Shown one piece after another: positions 47,547 through 58,098 of a DNA stretch of 64,000 bases; within the stretch, counting starts at the first letter, position 1; every line of letters begins with the position of its first letter. The translations under genes and the position numbers were made by a program. The stretch spans positions 8,348-72,347 of the forward strand of contig JAYPUA010000014.1 in NCBI GenBank assembly GCA_038133845.1, in the 5' to 3' direction. The notes below the pieces were generated by a model, which worked only from the letters and a program-made list of their open reading frames with translations, was not told where the DNA came from and made no database searches. Source of the DNA: JAYPUA01 sp038133845 (GTDB lineage: Bacteria; SAR324; NAC60-12).

Positions 47547-48560
47547 ATGAAGCTTGCCACCTTGCCTGATGGAACACGTGACGGACAGTTGGTGGTGGTC
47601 TCCCGGGACCTGCAGCGTTGCATCGCCGTTCCGGACCTGGCCCTGACGCTCCAGCACGCACTCGACGGCTGGCCCGAGGTTGCCCGGCGCCTGCGTGAGG
47701 TGTCCGAACTGCTCAACATCGGCGGGCTGCAAAACGCCGCGGCGTTTCGCCCGGAGGCGTGTCACGCTCCGTTGCCTCGTGCCTATCAGTGGGCCGATGG
47801 CTCGGCGTATGTCAACCATGTGGAACTGGTCCGCAAGGCTCGTGGGGCGCAGATGCCGGAGAGCTTTTGGCAGGATCCGCTCATGTACCAGGGAGGCTCG
47901 GACACCTTTCTCGGACCGTGTGATCCGATCCGGATGGCCGAGGAATCCTGGGGCATCGACTTCGAAGCCGAAGTGGTGGTGGTCACTGATGACGTGCCTG
48001 CCGGAATTTCCCCAGAGGCTGCTGGGGAGAAGATCCTGCTGCTGGGGCTGGTCAATGATGTCTCGCTTCGGAACCTCATCCCGGGAGAGTTGGCCAAGGG
48101 CTTCGGCTTCTTTCAGGCCAAGCCCTCCTCGGCGTTCTCTCCGGTGTTTGTCACTCCGGATGAGCTGGGCAGCGCCTGGGACGGGGGGAAAGTGCACCTC
48201 CCCCTGCAGGTGACCTACAACGGAGAACCGTTTGGGAAGGCCAACGCCGGGGTGGACATGACCTTTGACTTCCCGCGCCTGATCGCTCATGCCGCACGAA
48301 CCCGCCCGCTGGGAGCCGGATCCCTGGTCGGCTCCGGAACAGTCTCCAATCGAGACGCGGAAGGCGGCCCGGGACGGCCCATTGCGGAGGGCGGTCTGGG
48401 GTATTCCTGCCTGGCCGAACTCCGGATGGTCGAGCAGATCCACAACGGGCAGGCGAGCACGCCGTTCATGCGCTTCGGTGATCGTGTGCGCATTGAAATG
48501 CTGGACGCTCAAGGGACCTCGATCTTCGGGGCCATTGACCAGGAGGTTCAGCCCGAGTAG
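47547..48560 (+). CDS. Fumarylacetoacetate hydrolase-family protein
   Basis: A 337-aa FAH-fold hydrolase. The metal and catalytic region GIDFEAEVVVVTDDVP carries the EAE-type ligands, followed by GLVNDVSLRN, KGFGFFQAKPSSAFSP and the C-terminal GSGTVSN. It is the length of bacterial FAH relatives that hydrolyse acylpyruvates or act as isomerase/decarboxylases. It opens a plus-strand run of MBL protein, FAD hydroxylase, DUF2783 and VOC protein, a set that suggests aromatic ring catabolism ending in a beta-diketone cleavage. Its true substrate is unknown. Confidence 0.9.
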   Translation: MKLATLPDGTRDGQLVVVSRDLQRCIAVPDLALTLQHALDGWPEVARRLREVSELLNIGGLQNAAAFRPEACHAPLPRAYQWADGSAYVNHVELVRKARGAQMPESFWQDPLMYQGGSDTFLGPCDPIRMAEESWGIDFEAEVVVVTDDVPAGISPEAAGEKILLLGLVNDVSLRNLIPGELAKGFGFFQAKPSSAFSPVFVTPDELGSAWDGGKVHLPLQVTYNGEPFGKANAGVDMTFDFPRLIAHAARTRPLGAGSLVGSGTVSNRDAEGGPGRPIAEGGLGYSCLAELRMVEQIHNGQASTPFMRFGDRVRIEMLDAQGTSIFGAIDQEVQPE

Positions 48561-48653
48561 GGCACGGTCTGCCCGTATGCTGCAAACTCAAACTCTCTGA
48601 ACCGCTCTTGAAGAGAGCGTTCCCTCTTTGTTGACCTCAAACGACTCAACCCG

Positions 48654-49610
48654 ATGACCACCTCCAAAGCCTTCGCCTCGGTCGGAGACACCGAAGCCAA
48701 AAACATCAGCTTCACCCAGCTTGGTGAGGGGCTCTATGCCTTCACCGCGGAAGGTGACCCGAACACCGGCGTGATTGTGGGCGACGACGCGGTCATGGTG
48801 ATCGACACTCAGGCCACACCGATCATGGCCCAGCAGGTGCTGAAGTACATCCGCGAAGTCACGGACAAGCCGGTCCGCTACGTTGTGCTCAGCCACTACC
48901 ACGCGGTCCGGGTGCTTGGAGCATCCGCCTACCAGCCTCAACAGATCATTGCTTCTGCGGCCACACGGTCCCTGATCGTGGAGCGTGGACAGGAGGACTG
49001 GGACAGCGAGTACGGACGCTTCCCCCGGCTGTTCCAGTCGGCAGAGTCGATCCCGGGGCTGACCTGGCCGACGCTGACCTTCACGAACCAGATGACCGTC
49101 TACCTGGGCAAGCGTCGAGTGGAGATCATGCACCTTGGGCGGGCCCACACTGCAGGCGACACGGTGGCCTGGGTTCCGGATGCCGGGGTCATGTTCTCTG
49201 GAGACACGGTGGAGTTTCACTCGGCCTGCTACTGTGGCGATGCACACTTTCGCGACTGGCCCGGGACGATCGGGAAACTGCGGGAGTTCCAGCCTCAGGC
49301 GCTGCTCCCCGGACGCGGTGACGCGCTGACCACGCCGGACATGGTGGAAGAAGGCATCCGTCTGACCCAAAACTTTCTCCGAGACACCTACAGCCCCGTC
49401 GCAGCGGCGGCGGCACAGGGGCGCTCGCTCAAGGATGCGATGTCCATGTGCCGCGAGGTTTGCGACCCGAAGTACTCCGACTTTGCGATCTATGAACACT
49501 GCCTACCCTTCAACGTGGCCCGTGCCTATGATGAGGCGTCCGGACTTGATCATCCGCGCATCTGGACTGCCGAGCGTGACCAGTTGATGTGGGCCAACCT
49601 GCAGGAATAG
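48654..49610 (+). CDS. MBL-fold hydrolase with incomplete zinc motif
   Basis: 318 aa. The metallo-beta-lactamase fold is clear (GVIVGDDAVMVIDTQATP, YVVLSHYHAVRVLGAS, HLGRAHTAGDTVAWVPDAGVMFSGDTVE in parts). The usual HxHxDH motif reads HYHAVRV, so the Asp and third His are missing while the later His and Asp (GRAHTAGD, FSGD) remain. Homologues with the same HAVRVLGA form occur next to FAD hydroxylases and DUF2783 proteins (from memory). It may bind one metal or none. It ends 3 bp before the hydroxylase gene. Confidence 0.88.
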   Translation: MTTSKAFASVGDTEAKNISFTQLGEGLYAFTAEGDPNTGVIVGDDAVMVIDTQATPIMAQQVLKYIREVTDKPVRYVVLSHYHAVRVLGASAYQPQQIIASAATRSLIVERGQEDWDSEYGRFPRLFQSAESIPGLTWPTLTFTNQMTVYLGKRRVEIMHLGRAHTAGDTVAWVPDAGVMFSGDTVEFHSACYCGDAHFRDWPGTIGKLREFQPQALLPGRGDALTTPDMVEEGIRLTQNFLRDTYSPVAAAAAQGRSLKDAMSMCREVCDPKYSDFAIYEHCLPFNVARAYDEASGLDHPRIWTAERDQLMWANLQE

Positions 49611-49613
49611 CGA

Positions 49614-51284
49614 ATGGCTCGTTACACCTACCAGCCCTTTCCCTACCAGCCCCCGCCAGAACTGAACACAGCGACTGCCTCCGGGCGTCGGTGGCCGGTG
49701 GCCATTGTCGGGGCTGGGCCGATCGGCCTGGCCGCTGCGATCGACCTGGCCTTGCATGGCGTGGAGAGCGTGGTGCTTGACGACAACAACGTGGTCTCCG
49801 TGGGCAGCCGGGCGATCTGCTGGTCCAAACGGACACTGGAGGTCTTTGACCGACTGGGTGTGGGCGAGCGGATGGTCGACAAGGGGGTGACCTGGCAGCT
49901 TGGACGCCTCTTCCACCACGATCAGGAGGTCTGGAACTTCGACCTGCTTCCGGAATCCGGACACAAGATGCCCGCCTTCATCAACCTGCAGCAGTACTAT
50001 GTGGAGGAGTACCTCGTGGAGCGGGTGCAGGACTTCCCGGAGCAGATCGACCTGCGCTGGAAAAACCGGGTGGTGGGTTTGGATTCCTCTGCCGAGGGCG
50101 TGCGCCTGCAGGTGGAGACTCCGGATGGGACCTATGCGGTGGAGGCCGAGTATGTGCTGGCCTGCGACGGGGCGAAGTCCTCGATCCGCGAGATGCTGGG
50201 GCTCGAGTTTGCTGGCAAGGTCTTTGAGGAGCGCTTCCTGATTGCCGACGTCGAGATGCAGGCTGACTTCCCCTCGGAACGCTGGTTCTGGTTTGAACCG
50301 CCGTTCCATGCCGGCCAGTCCGCGCTGCTCCACAAGCAGCCGGACAACATCTACCGCATCGACCTGCAGCTGGGCTGGGAGGCCGATCCGGAGGAGGAAA
50401 AGCGTCCGGAGAAGGTCATTCCTCGCATCCAGGCGGCGGTGGGCGATCGGGAGTTCGAGTTGGACTGGGTTTCGGTCTACACCTTTCAGTGCCGGCGCAT
50501 GGAACGCTTTGTCCACGGTCGGGTGCTGTTTGTCGGAGACTCGGCCCACATCGTCTCGCCGTTTGGGGCCCGTGGCGGAAACGGAGGGGTGCAGGATGTC
50601 GACAACCTGTGCTGGAAGCTGGCGGCAGTGCTGCAGGGGCAGGCTCCGGAGAAGTTGCTGGAGAGCTACAACACGGAGCGTATTCATGGGGCGGACGAGA
50701 ACCTGCTCAACTCCAGTCGCTCCACCAACTTCATGACGCCAAAGACCCGGACCGAGCAGGCCTTCCGAGACGCGGTGCTGAGCCTGGCCAAAGAGCACGC
50801 CTTTGCACGCCGGCTGGTGAATTCCGGGAGGCTCTCTCTCCCGGCAACCCTGGAGCCGTCTCCCCTGAACGGAGAGGCGGACGCGGACTTTGCCGGAGTG
50901 ATGTGTCCGGGGGCCCCGATGCTGGATGCCCCGGTGCAGTACTCCGGCAAGTCGGCATGGCTGCTGGAGTCCTTTGGCGGGACGTTCCGCCTGCTCCACT
51001 TCCCCGGACCAGACACGCCCTCGACTCCGGAGGCGTTGCGAGTTGCCGAGGCCGGATTCGAGGCGAACACCATCCTGGTGCATCCTCCGGAAAGCGCCCC
51101 TTCGGACGGCTTGGGGCTGGTTGACACCGAAGGGCTGGTGCAGCAGCGCTATGAAGGACTCCCGGGCACAACCTACCTGATCCGTCCGGATCAACATGTC
51201 GCGGCGCGGTGGCGCACCTGGAGCCCGGAGGCGGTTCGGCAGGCGCTGAGGCAGGCTACAGGAAACCTCCGGAGAGACCCATGA
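49614..51284 (+). CDS. FAD-dependent aromatic hydroxylase (MhpA/PHBH group)
   Basis: 556 aa. The N-terminal FAD motif VAIVGAGPIGLAAAIDLALHG is at about residues 28-48, with the DG motif VLACDGAKSSIRE, and the second FAD motif VLFVGDSAHIVSPFGARGGNGGVQD near 300-325. A thioredoxin-like C-terminal domain of about 150 residues is typical of MhpA, MhqA and phenol-hydroxylase relatives. It would hydroxylate a phenolic acid with NAD(P)H and oxygen. Its stop overlaps the DUF2783 start (ATGA). Confidence 0.92.
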   Translation: MARYTYQPFPYQPPPELNTATASGRRWPVAIVGAGPIGLAAAIDLALHGVESVVLDDNNVVSVGSRAICWSKRTLEVFDRLGVGERMVDKGVTWQLGRLFHHDQEVWNFDLLPESGHKMPAFINLQQYYVEEYLVERVQDFPEQIDLRWKNRVVGLDSSAEGVRLQVETPDGTYAVEAEYVLACDGAKSSIREMLGLEFAGKVFEERFLIADVEMQADFPSERWFWFEPPFHAGQSALLHKQPDNIYRIDLQLGWEADPEEEKRPEKVIPRIQAAVGDREFELDWVSVYTFQCRRMERFVHGRVLFVGDSAHIVSPFGARGGNGGVQDVDNLCWKLAAVLQGQAPEKLLESYNTERIHGADENLLNSSRSTNFMTPKTRTEQAFRDAVLSLAKEHAFARRLVNSGRLSLPATLEPSPLNGEADADFAGVMCPGAPMLDAPVQYSGKSAWLLESFGGTFRLLHFPGPDTPSTPEALRVAEAGFEANTILVHPPESAPSDGLGLVDTEGLVQQRYEGLPGTTYLIRPDQHVAARWRTWSPEAVRQALRQATGNLRRDP

Positions 51285-51526
51285 GCTTGATCACTGAACC
51301 TCATTTCTTCGACCCTCAGGATCGTGCACTGTCTCCCACAGCGGCTGGGGACGAGTTCTACGAGGCCCTGATTGCCACCCATCAGGAACTGAGCGACGGG
51401 CAGAGCGAGGCGCTCAACGCGCGCCTGATCCTGCTGCTTTCCAACCACATCGGAGATCTTCAGGTGCTGCACGAAGCCTTGGCGCTGGCCCGTGCCTCCG
51501 GGAACGCCGGCGCGTCACCCTCCTGA
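51281..51526 (+). CDS. DUF2783-family protein
   Basis: 81 aa, start ATG 51281 inside the stop of the hydroxylase gene. The family pattern is clear: FYEALIATHQELSDGQSEALNARLILLLSNHIGD (in parts) and HEALALAR. DUF2783 genes usually sit next to FAD hydroxylases in aromatic degradation clusters, but the protein has no known function. It may help the hydroxylase fold or bind substrate. Confidence 0.88.
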   Translation: MSLITEPHFFDPQDRALSPTAAGDEFYEALIATHQELSDGQSEALNARLILLLSNHIGDLQVLHEALALARASGNAGASPS

Positions 51527-51550
51527 TCCAACTTCTTTTCAGGACCCATC

Positions 51551-52093
51551 ATGATTGAAAAGATTCATCATGTGGCGTATCGCTGCCACGACGCCAAAGA
51601 GACCGTAGAGTGGTACCAGAAGTACCTCGACATGGAGTTCGTGTTGGCGATTGCGGAAAACCAGGTCCCCTCGACCAAGGAGCCGGATCCGTACATGCAC
51701 ATCTTCCTGCGTGCCGGCGACGGCAACATCCTGGCCTTCTTCGAACTGCCCACCAAACCCCCGATGGGGGCGGACCCCAACACCCCGAAGTGGGTGCAGC
51801 ACTTCGCGATGCAGGTCGACTCCCGGGATACGCTGCTCCAGGCCAAGGCGCGGCTGGAGGCTGGTGGGGTGGAGGTCGTGGGGCCGACAGACCACACCCT
51901 CTTCGAATCCATCTACTTCTTCGATCCGAACGGGCTTCGGCTGGAGTTGGCCTACAACAAGGATACTCCGGAGATGAACCTGAAGCTGGACGAGGTGAAG
52001 TGGGAGATGCTGGAGGAGTGGTCCCGGACCAAACGCGCTCCGGAGCATGCCCGCTGGCTGCACGAACAGGCCGGATCAGTTTCGACCTCCTAG
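51551..52093 (+). CDS. VOC-superfamily (glyoxalase/dioxygenase) protein
   Basis: A 180-aa vicinal-oxygen-chelate protein. Metal-ligand candidates are His in IHHVAYRCHD, Glu in LAFFELP, His in QHFAMQV and Glu in LRLELAY. The family includes glyoxalase, extradiol ring-cleaving dioxygenases and isomerases. In this cluster it could be the missing ring-opening step, or a small-molecule isomerase. It follows DUF2783 by 24 bp behind a weak ribosome-binding site. Confidence 0.88.
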   Translation: MIEKIHHVAYRCHDAKETVEWYQKYLDMEFVLAIAENQVPSTKEPDPYMHIFLRAGDGNILAFFELPTKPPMGADPNTPKWVQHFAMQVDSRDTLLQAKARLEAGGVEVVGPTDHTLFESIYFFDPNGLRLELAYNKDTPEMNLKLDEVKWEMLEEWSRTKRAPEHARWLHEQAGSVSTS

Positions 52094-52229
52094 ACCGCAA
52101 GGGCCGGAAGTTGGGCGGAGCTTCGTTTTGAGTTGAGTCTGATGAATGGGGGGCCTAAGTTACTCTCTGGTGCTGAACCCCTAACCGCAGCGAGCCCCAA
52201 GCGGGCTCCCGGCTTCCGAGAAAACGCGC

Positions 52230-52529
52230 ATGGCCACTGAAGAACGCGGAGTCTACATCTACGCCAACCTGCTTGATCTGAACAACGACGGCAAGGTCGA
52301 CATGATCTCTTTCCTGGATCCTCAAGGACGCGGCATCGCCGTGGCCATCGACCGGGCACATGATGGAGAGATGGACCACATCCACGTCTTTCAGGATGTT
52401 ACAGGAGACGGGAAGCTGGACATGGAAGACAAGGAACTCATCCAGCGCGAAGCCGTGAAGATCTTCCAGAGCACCGACCTTCCGGAAGGGCAGATGCGCA
52501 TCTTCATTGAAGACGGCGGCTACGGCTGA
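52230..52529 (+). CDS. Small protein with EF-hand-like calcium loops
   Basis: 99 aa. Three loops fit the D-x-[DN]-x-D-G pattern or a variant: LDLNNDGKVDMI, DRAHDGEMDHI and DVTGDGKLDMED. No signal peptide is seen, so it may be cytoplasmic. The loops suggest calcium binding as in dockerin/EF-hand proteins. I know no named family of this shape. It lies 136 bp after the VOC gene, with no clear Shine-Dalgarno near the ATG. Confidence 0.72.
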   Translation: MATEERGVYIYANLLDLNNDGKVDMISFLDPQGRGIAVAIDRAHDGEMDHIHVFQDVTGDGKLDMEDKELIQREAVKIFQSTDLPEGQMRIFIEDGGYG

Positions 52530-52876
52530 GCCGTGCCGGAGTTGGCCCGAGACCACTCTCCCTTGAGGTGAAACGGAGCCTTGGGGGCCCGGCTGGGAAC
52601 CAGCGAGATTGAGCAGTGCGCCGACCGGGTGAACTCCGGAAGCTGTGCGCAGTGCGCCCGCCCGTTGTGCATGTTCTCCTGAATCTGCCAAGAGGTCCGC
52701 ATGCTCTCCAGCACCTCCACCTGGAGCCGCGCCTCCTCGCGACGTTCACACGCCTCCAGATCCTCTGTCTGATACTCCTCCCAGCACTCTGCATGCTTGG
52801 GGATGTGCTCGTGCACGGTAATTGCAGTTTGACACCCCAAGAGCATTCCCCCTCCGAGACATCCCAACACCGCCAA
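52520..52876 (-). CDS. Possible cysteine-containing lipoprotein
   Basis: A minus-strand frame that spells a lipoprotein-like signal, LAVLGCLGGGMLLGC, then a charged part (CWEEYQTEDLEACERREEARLQ) and a Ser/Pro-rich end. A basic NWRKKLR precedes the hydrophobic run, so the real start may be further upstream (non-ATG codons only), inside the 5' end of the plus-strand 81-aa gene. I give the TTG 52876 start as a placeholder. It overlaps the calcium-loop gene by 10 bp (convergent). Confidence 0.4.
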   Translation of the reverse strand: MAVLGCLGGGMLLGCQTAITVHEHIPKHAECWEEYQTEDLEACERREEARLQVEVLESMRTSWQIQENMHNGRAHCAQLPEFTRSAHCSISLVPSRAPKAPFHLKGEWSRANSGTAQP

Positions 52877-52918
52877 GGCTTGGCCTGCTCGGAGTTTCTT
52901 TCTCCAATTTGCCAGAAG

Positions 52919-53164
52919 ATGGCTCGTAAGAACAACCTGGACGTGATTATCAACAGCCTCGAGCGCAAGCCCGATGAGTGGCGAGTCGATGAATTTTGGG
53001 CGCGGCATCAAAGTGGGGTCACCCTGTGGATTGGCAATGGCTTCCTCGGCTACCATGTCGAGAAGCCCGAGTATCAGGAGTTCGGTCTGCTGGAACGCAT
53101 CCGACTCCACAAGGCAGTCAAGGCCTTGCTGGACTTGAAGCAAGCCCAGGGCCCCTTTCAGTAA
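52919..53164 (+). CDS. Small hypothetical protein
   Basis: 81 aa, starting at ATG 52919. It is soluble with basic and aromatic residues (RVDEFWARHQSG, WIGNGFLGYHV) and ends in a Leu-rich helix. No family is recognised. It lies close to the end of the FGE-like gene (convergent, 4 bp apart), and the possible lipoprotein on the other strand begins at or within its 5' end. An upstream extension in the same frame is not convincing. Confidence 0.6.
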   Translation: MARKNNLDVIINSLERKPDEWRVDEFWARHQSGVTLWIGNGFLGYHVEKPEYQEFGLLERIRLHKAVKALLDLKQAQGPFQ

Positions 53165-53168
53165 AACC

Positions 53169-54536
<1,368 letters not shown>

Positions 54537-54674
54537 GAATTCCGCAGTGGGTCTGTGCTCGGTGATCGAAGGGGTGTTGATACAGATGACAGAAAAATGT
54601 GCTGACTCTCGACAGAGTTTCGGGTTATTTTGGCCAAGCAAAGGATATTCCATGATCTTGGCTTTGACAGACGC

Positions 54675-56018
54675 ATGAGCAATCTCTTGAAACTCCAGGG
54701 CGGTTGGCTCGCCCGATACCTCCAATTTCGCAGCACTCAGCCCTTTCCCAGCCGGCTCCCGGCCATCTTTCCTCCACCTCCGCCTCCGGATGAGGAGGCG
54801 CTGGACCGGCAACTCTATGCCAAGGTCCATGAGACCGGCATGCTGCTGGGATGCCCGGTGGTCTCTGCAGAGATGCAGCAGCAGGCACGCCGCCTGCGGT
54901 TCCCGGAACCTCAAGGGGGAACGCTGTTTCTCTTTCTGGAGACACTGCTGCGGCTGGTTCGGGAAGAGGAGGAGCTGATTCAGACGCCCAGCCACCCGAT
55001 TGAGGTGCGGACCACCTGGCACCTGGTACAACTGCTCCAGTACTTTCTCCCGGAGAGCTACTATCAACTCCCGACCAACGTCCCGCTTCCGGAGCTCCTG
55101 CAGAACTCCGAGGTGCTGCACAGCGCCCTGCACCGTGTGGAGAAGGCGCTGCTGGAAGAGGTGGCCATTGCCGGCTACTCCAACGACCCGCGGCAGAACG
55201 CCTTCGTGTTCCTGCACATCTACACCTTCCTGCGCTGGCAGCGGGCCCTGCGCCTCCCGGCAGGCCCTCCTCTGGCGGTGATCCGTCAGCAGGACATGCA
55301 GTTTCGCAAAGAGCTGCTGCTGGCCCTCATCGCCCTGATCTGGGCGGATGATCAGATCACCGACATCGAGCGGCAGGTGATCACCAACTACCTGGACCAG
55401 TCCGGGCTGCCCTTCTCGGTCCGCCGGGAGATGCTGCAGCACCTGCAGCGTCCGTATCGCCTGGAGCTGCTCCGCCTCGAGCGCACCACTCCCATTCTGC
55501 GTCAGTACCTGATTGAGCAGATGATCCTGCTCTCCCTCATCGACAACAGCCAGGCTCGTGAAGAGTTGGAGCTGATTGCCGGGACGGCCCGTCAGCTGGG
55601 AACCTCGGAGGAGGAGCTGGAGCTGATCTATGCGGCGGTCGCGGACTTCTTCTCGCGCTATGCCAGCCGTTTCACCTTCCTGCACAACAACCCGGCGGTT
55701 CGTCAGATGCAGGAATACGTCGAGGAGAACGTGATCAAGGTGGTCAAGCTGAACCTGGGACGAATCATCCGGGAGATTCAGGAGACCCGAGAGCTTTACG
55801 ATCTGCTGATCAAGGCCGGGACCACGCCGCTGACCGAAGAGGAGCGCCGTCGGGTCAACGAGCAGATCAAGGACATCCTCAAGGCGATCCCGGCGCTGGC
55901 GCTGTTTGCGCTCCCCGGAGGCTCGCTGTTGCTGCCGGTGGTCATCAAGCTCCTGCCCTTCAACATCCTGCCCAGCTCCTTCCAGGAGGCTCCTGAGGGA
56001 GCCGGAGCGCGCTCATGA
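54675..56018 (+). CDS. TerB-like/LETM1-like protein
   Basis: 447 aa from ATG 54675 (a TTG 45 bases upstream is possible; neither has a clear Shine-Dalgarno). It is helical. The middle (ALIALIWADDQITDIERQVITNYL) matches the TerB-type D-x-x-I/E helix motif. The C-terminus (LTEEERRRVNEQIKDILKAIPALALFALPGGSLLLPVVIKLLP, in parts) matches the LETM1-like segment seen in bacterial LETM1-related proteins. It has no classical signal peptide. The role is unknown; a membrane-associated stress function is plausible. Its stop overlaps waaA (ATGA). Confidence 0.8.
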   Translation: MSNLLKLQGGWLARYLQFRSTQPFPSRLPAIFPPPPPPDEEALDRQLYAKVHETGMLLGCPVVSAEMQQQARRLRFPEPQGGTLFLFLETLLRLVREEEELIQTPSHPIEVRTTWHLVQLLQYFLPESYYQLPTNVPLPELLQNSEVLHSALHRVEKALLEEVAIAGYSNDPRQNAFVFLHIYTFLRWQRALRLPAGPPLAVIRQQDMQFRKELLLALIALIWADDQITDIERQVITNYLDQSGLPFSVRREMLQHLQRPYRLELLRLERTTPILRQYLIEQMILLSLIDNSQAREELELIAGTARQLGTSEEELELIYAAVADFFSRYASRFTFLHNNPAVRQMQEYVEENVIKVVKLNLGRIIREIQETRELYDLLIKAGTTPLTEEERRRVNEQIKDILKAIPALALFALPGGSLLLPVVIKLLPFNILPSSFQEAPEGAGARS

Positions 56019-57400
56019 GGTGGCTTGGGGAGTGGGAGCTTCGCTTGTGGCAGGGCGTGTATCCGGTGCTGTTGCAGGCGCTGCTGCAACTGGTCAAGCG
56101 CAAGGCGCTCCGGGACAAGAACCTGCAGGACGGGCTTCAGGGACGCGAGGGGCTGTGGGAGCGGCTGGGGGCGCAGGTTGCAAAACGGAGCTGGGGCCGC
56201 CCTCTCGTCTGGTTCCATGTCGCCAGCGCCGGAGAGTTCCTGCAGGCACTCCCGGTGATGGAGCGCTGCGTAGCCCGGGGGTGGGAGTGCGGCCTGACCT
56301 ACAGCTCCGTCAACGCCTTGCGCTGGCTGGAACGGATGTCGTCGCGCCTCCCCCTCGGTGTGGTGTTTACCGAGTTCCTCCCTGCAGACACGCGCTGGAA
56401 CGCGCAGCGGCTGCTGGCCACCGTCCAGCCCCAGTCCCTGGTTTTCGTGAGTTACGATCTCTGGCCTCAGCTGATCTGGGAAGCTTCCCGGCAGCAGGTG
56501 CCGCTGTTCCTGATCTCGGCGATCGTCCACTCCGGGTCGTTCCGGGAGGCGCACCCCCTGGGGCGCAGCCTCTACCGCACGCTGTATCGGCAGTTTGATC
56601 GGATGTTTGCCGTCTCCGAGGAAGATGCCGCGCGCATCCGGAGGAGCGTGGGAGGGGGCGTGAACCTTCAAGTCACCGGAGACACTCGCTGCGACAGCGT
56701 CCTTGAACGCCGAGATCGCATGGCCCCGCTGGAGTGGCCGGAGTGGCTTCGAGAGCGGTTTGTCTTCGTGGCCGGGAGCATCTGGCCGGAAGATGAGCGG
56801 TGCATCGCTTCCACGCTGAATCAGAGCCTCCACAAGCATCCGGAGCTGTTGGTGATTCTGGCTCCGCACGAGCCGACCCCGGAACACCTCAACTCCGCAG
56901 AGGAAGCTTTTCAGGACTGGCCGCAGGCGCGCTGGAGTGAGTACGGCGTCAAATTGTCACCGGAGACACGTGTGCTGGTGATTGATGCGGTCGGAGTGTT
57001 GGCGCAATTGTACCAGGTGGCTCAGGCGGCCTTTGTCGGGGGAGCGTTCACCACGGGGGTGCACAACACCATGGAGCCCGCCTCGTTTGGGGTTCCGGTG
57101 GTGTTTGGTCCCCGGTTCGACAACGCGCTGGAGGCCCGGACGATGCTGCAGCGCAACGCCGCCTTCAGCGTGGACTCCTCGGAGGCGTTTGCCGCGCACC
57201 TCAGGCGCTGGTTGGAAAATCCGGAGGAGTGCCGTCAGCAGGGGCAGCGGGCACGGCAAGTCATTGAAGAGCAGCGAGGCGCGGCAGAGGCCTGCGTCCC
57301 GTGGATTCTCCCGGAGTCCTCACCAGCCTATGTTGGAGGGACGCTCTCCTCCGGAGGGTCTTCCCGAAAGCGCCGTGCGACCACCCAGGCGGTGACCTGA
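56015..57400 (+). CDS. waaA: 3-deoxy-D-manno-octulosonate (Kdo) transferase
   Basis: 461 aa. It transfers Kdo to lipid A precursor at the inner membrane. Family motifs: FHVASAGEFLQALPVMER, LTYSSVNALRWLE, FVSYDLWPQLIWEA, GDTRCDSVLER, AGSIWPEDER, LAPHEPTPEHL and FVGGAFTTGVHNTMEPASFGVPVVFGP (in parts). The protein is intact and slightly longer than E. coli WaaA (425 aa). It overlaps the LETM1-like gene by 4 bp and the convergent comF by 73 bp. It shows that the organism makes LPS. Confidence 0.95.
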   Translation: MRWLGEWELRLWQGVYPVLLQALLQLVKRKALRDKNLQDGLQGREGLWERLGAQVAKRSWGRPLVWFHVASAGEFLQALPVMERCVARGWECGLTYSSVNALRWLERMSSRLPLGVVFTEFLPADTRWNAQRLLATVQPQSLVFVSYDLWPQLIWEASRQQVPLFLISAIVHSGSFREAHPLGRSLYRTLYRQFDRMFAVSEEDAARIRRSVGGGVNLQVTGDTRCDSVLERRDRMAPLEWPEWLRERFVFVAGSIWPEDERCIASTLNQSLHKHPELLVILAPHEPTPEHLNSAEEAFQDWPQARWSEYGVKLSPETRVLVIDAVGVLAQLYQVAQAAFVGGAFTTGVHNTMEPASFGVPVVFGPRFDNALEARTMLQRNAAFSVDSSEAFAAHLRRWLENPEECRQQGQRARQVIEEQRGAAEACVPWILPESSPAYVGGTLSSGGSSRKRRATTQAVT

Positions 57401-58098
57401 GCGGCTCCTTGCTGCTTGAGGACCCGGGCCATCTCGTTCAGGGTCGCTCCAGTGGTCATCACGTCATCTACCAGCACAACACTCCGCCCGGATACCTCCG
57501 CCTGAATCGCGAAGGCATTCTCCGGGTTCTTCTGTCGAGCCTCCCAGTCCAGAGAGACCTGCGGTCTCGTGGAGCGCACACGCTGCATCCCCCGGAGGCA
57601 AAGTTCCCATTGAGGAGACCTCAGAGCATGTGCCAGCAGCAAGGACTGGTTGAACCCGCGTGCTCGCAGCCGCTCCGGATGCAGCGGGACGGGCATCAGC
57701 AGCGACGGCCTGGGAACGCTGACCTGTGGCGCGGACTCGCTCATCAACCAGGCCAGCAGCGGCGCCCAGTTTTCCTGTTTGCCAAACTTGAAGCGCAGGA
57801 TCCAGGATCGGACCGGATCCGCATAGGCGCAGGCGGCCCAGGTCGCATTCAGGGACCAGTTGGCCGAGCGGCAGGTCAGCAAGGATGCCTCGTGAGCCTC
57901 TTCAGGGAGCCCGCAGGTCTCGCAGAGCGCAGAAGGGTTCAGCCACGGGAGGTATGGCTCGCAGGAGGCGCAGAGGAAGCGATTTCCCACCTCCCAGGGA
58001 AGGAAACGGCCGCACTGGCGGCACTCTGCAGGAAAGACCGCCTCGAGCCTCCGGAGTCTCCGGGACCTCTTGGGAGTCTTGGACGAGTCGGAGTTCAT
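57328..58098 (-). CDS. comF: ComF-family phosphoribosyltransferase
   Basis: 256 aa. The N-terminal zinc finger CRQCGRFLPW, CASC, CETCG spans about residues 21-65. The double-wing part contains LMPVPLHPERLRARGFNQSLLLA, and the PRPP-binding loop VVLVDDVMTTGATLNEMARVL is at about 195-215. Homologues (ComF, GntX) act in natural transformation or sugar uptake; the enzyme substrate is unknown. The 3' end overlaps waaA by 73 bp. Confidence 0.92.
   Translation of the reverse strand: MNSDSSKTPKRSRRLRRLEAVFPAECRQCGRFLPWEVGNRFLCASCEPYLPWLNPSALCETCGLPEEAHEASLLTCRSANWSLNATWAACAYADPVRSWILRFKFGKQENWAPLLAWLMSESAPQVSVPRPSLLMPVPLHPERLRARGFNQSLLLAHALRSPQWELCLRGMQRVRSTRPQVSLDWEARQKNPENAFAIQAEVSGRSVVLVDDVMTTGATLNEMARVLKQQGAAQVTAWVVARRFREDPPEESVPPT

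Noticed and set aside
49503..51197. 564-codon open frame opposite the FAD hydroxylase
   Set aside because: Same reason: antisense of a strongly biased gene, with no family pattern.
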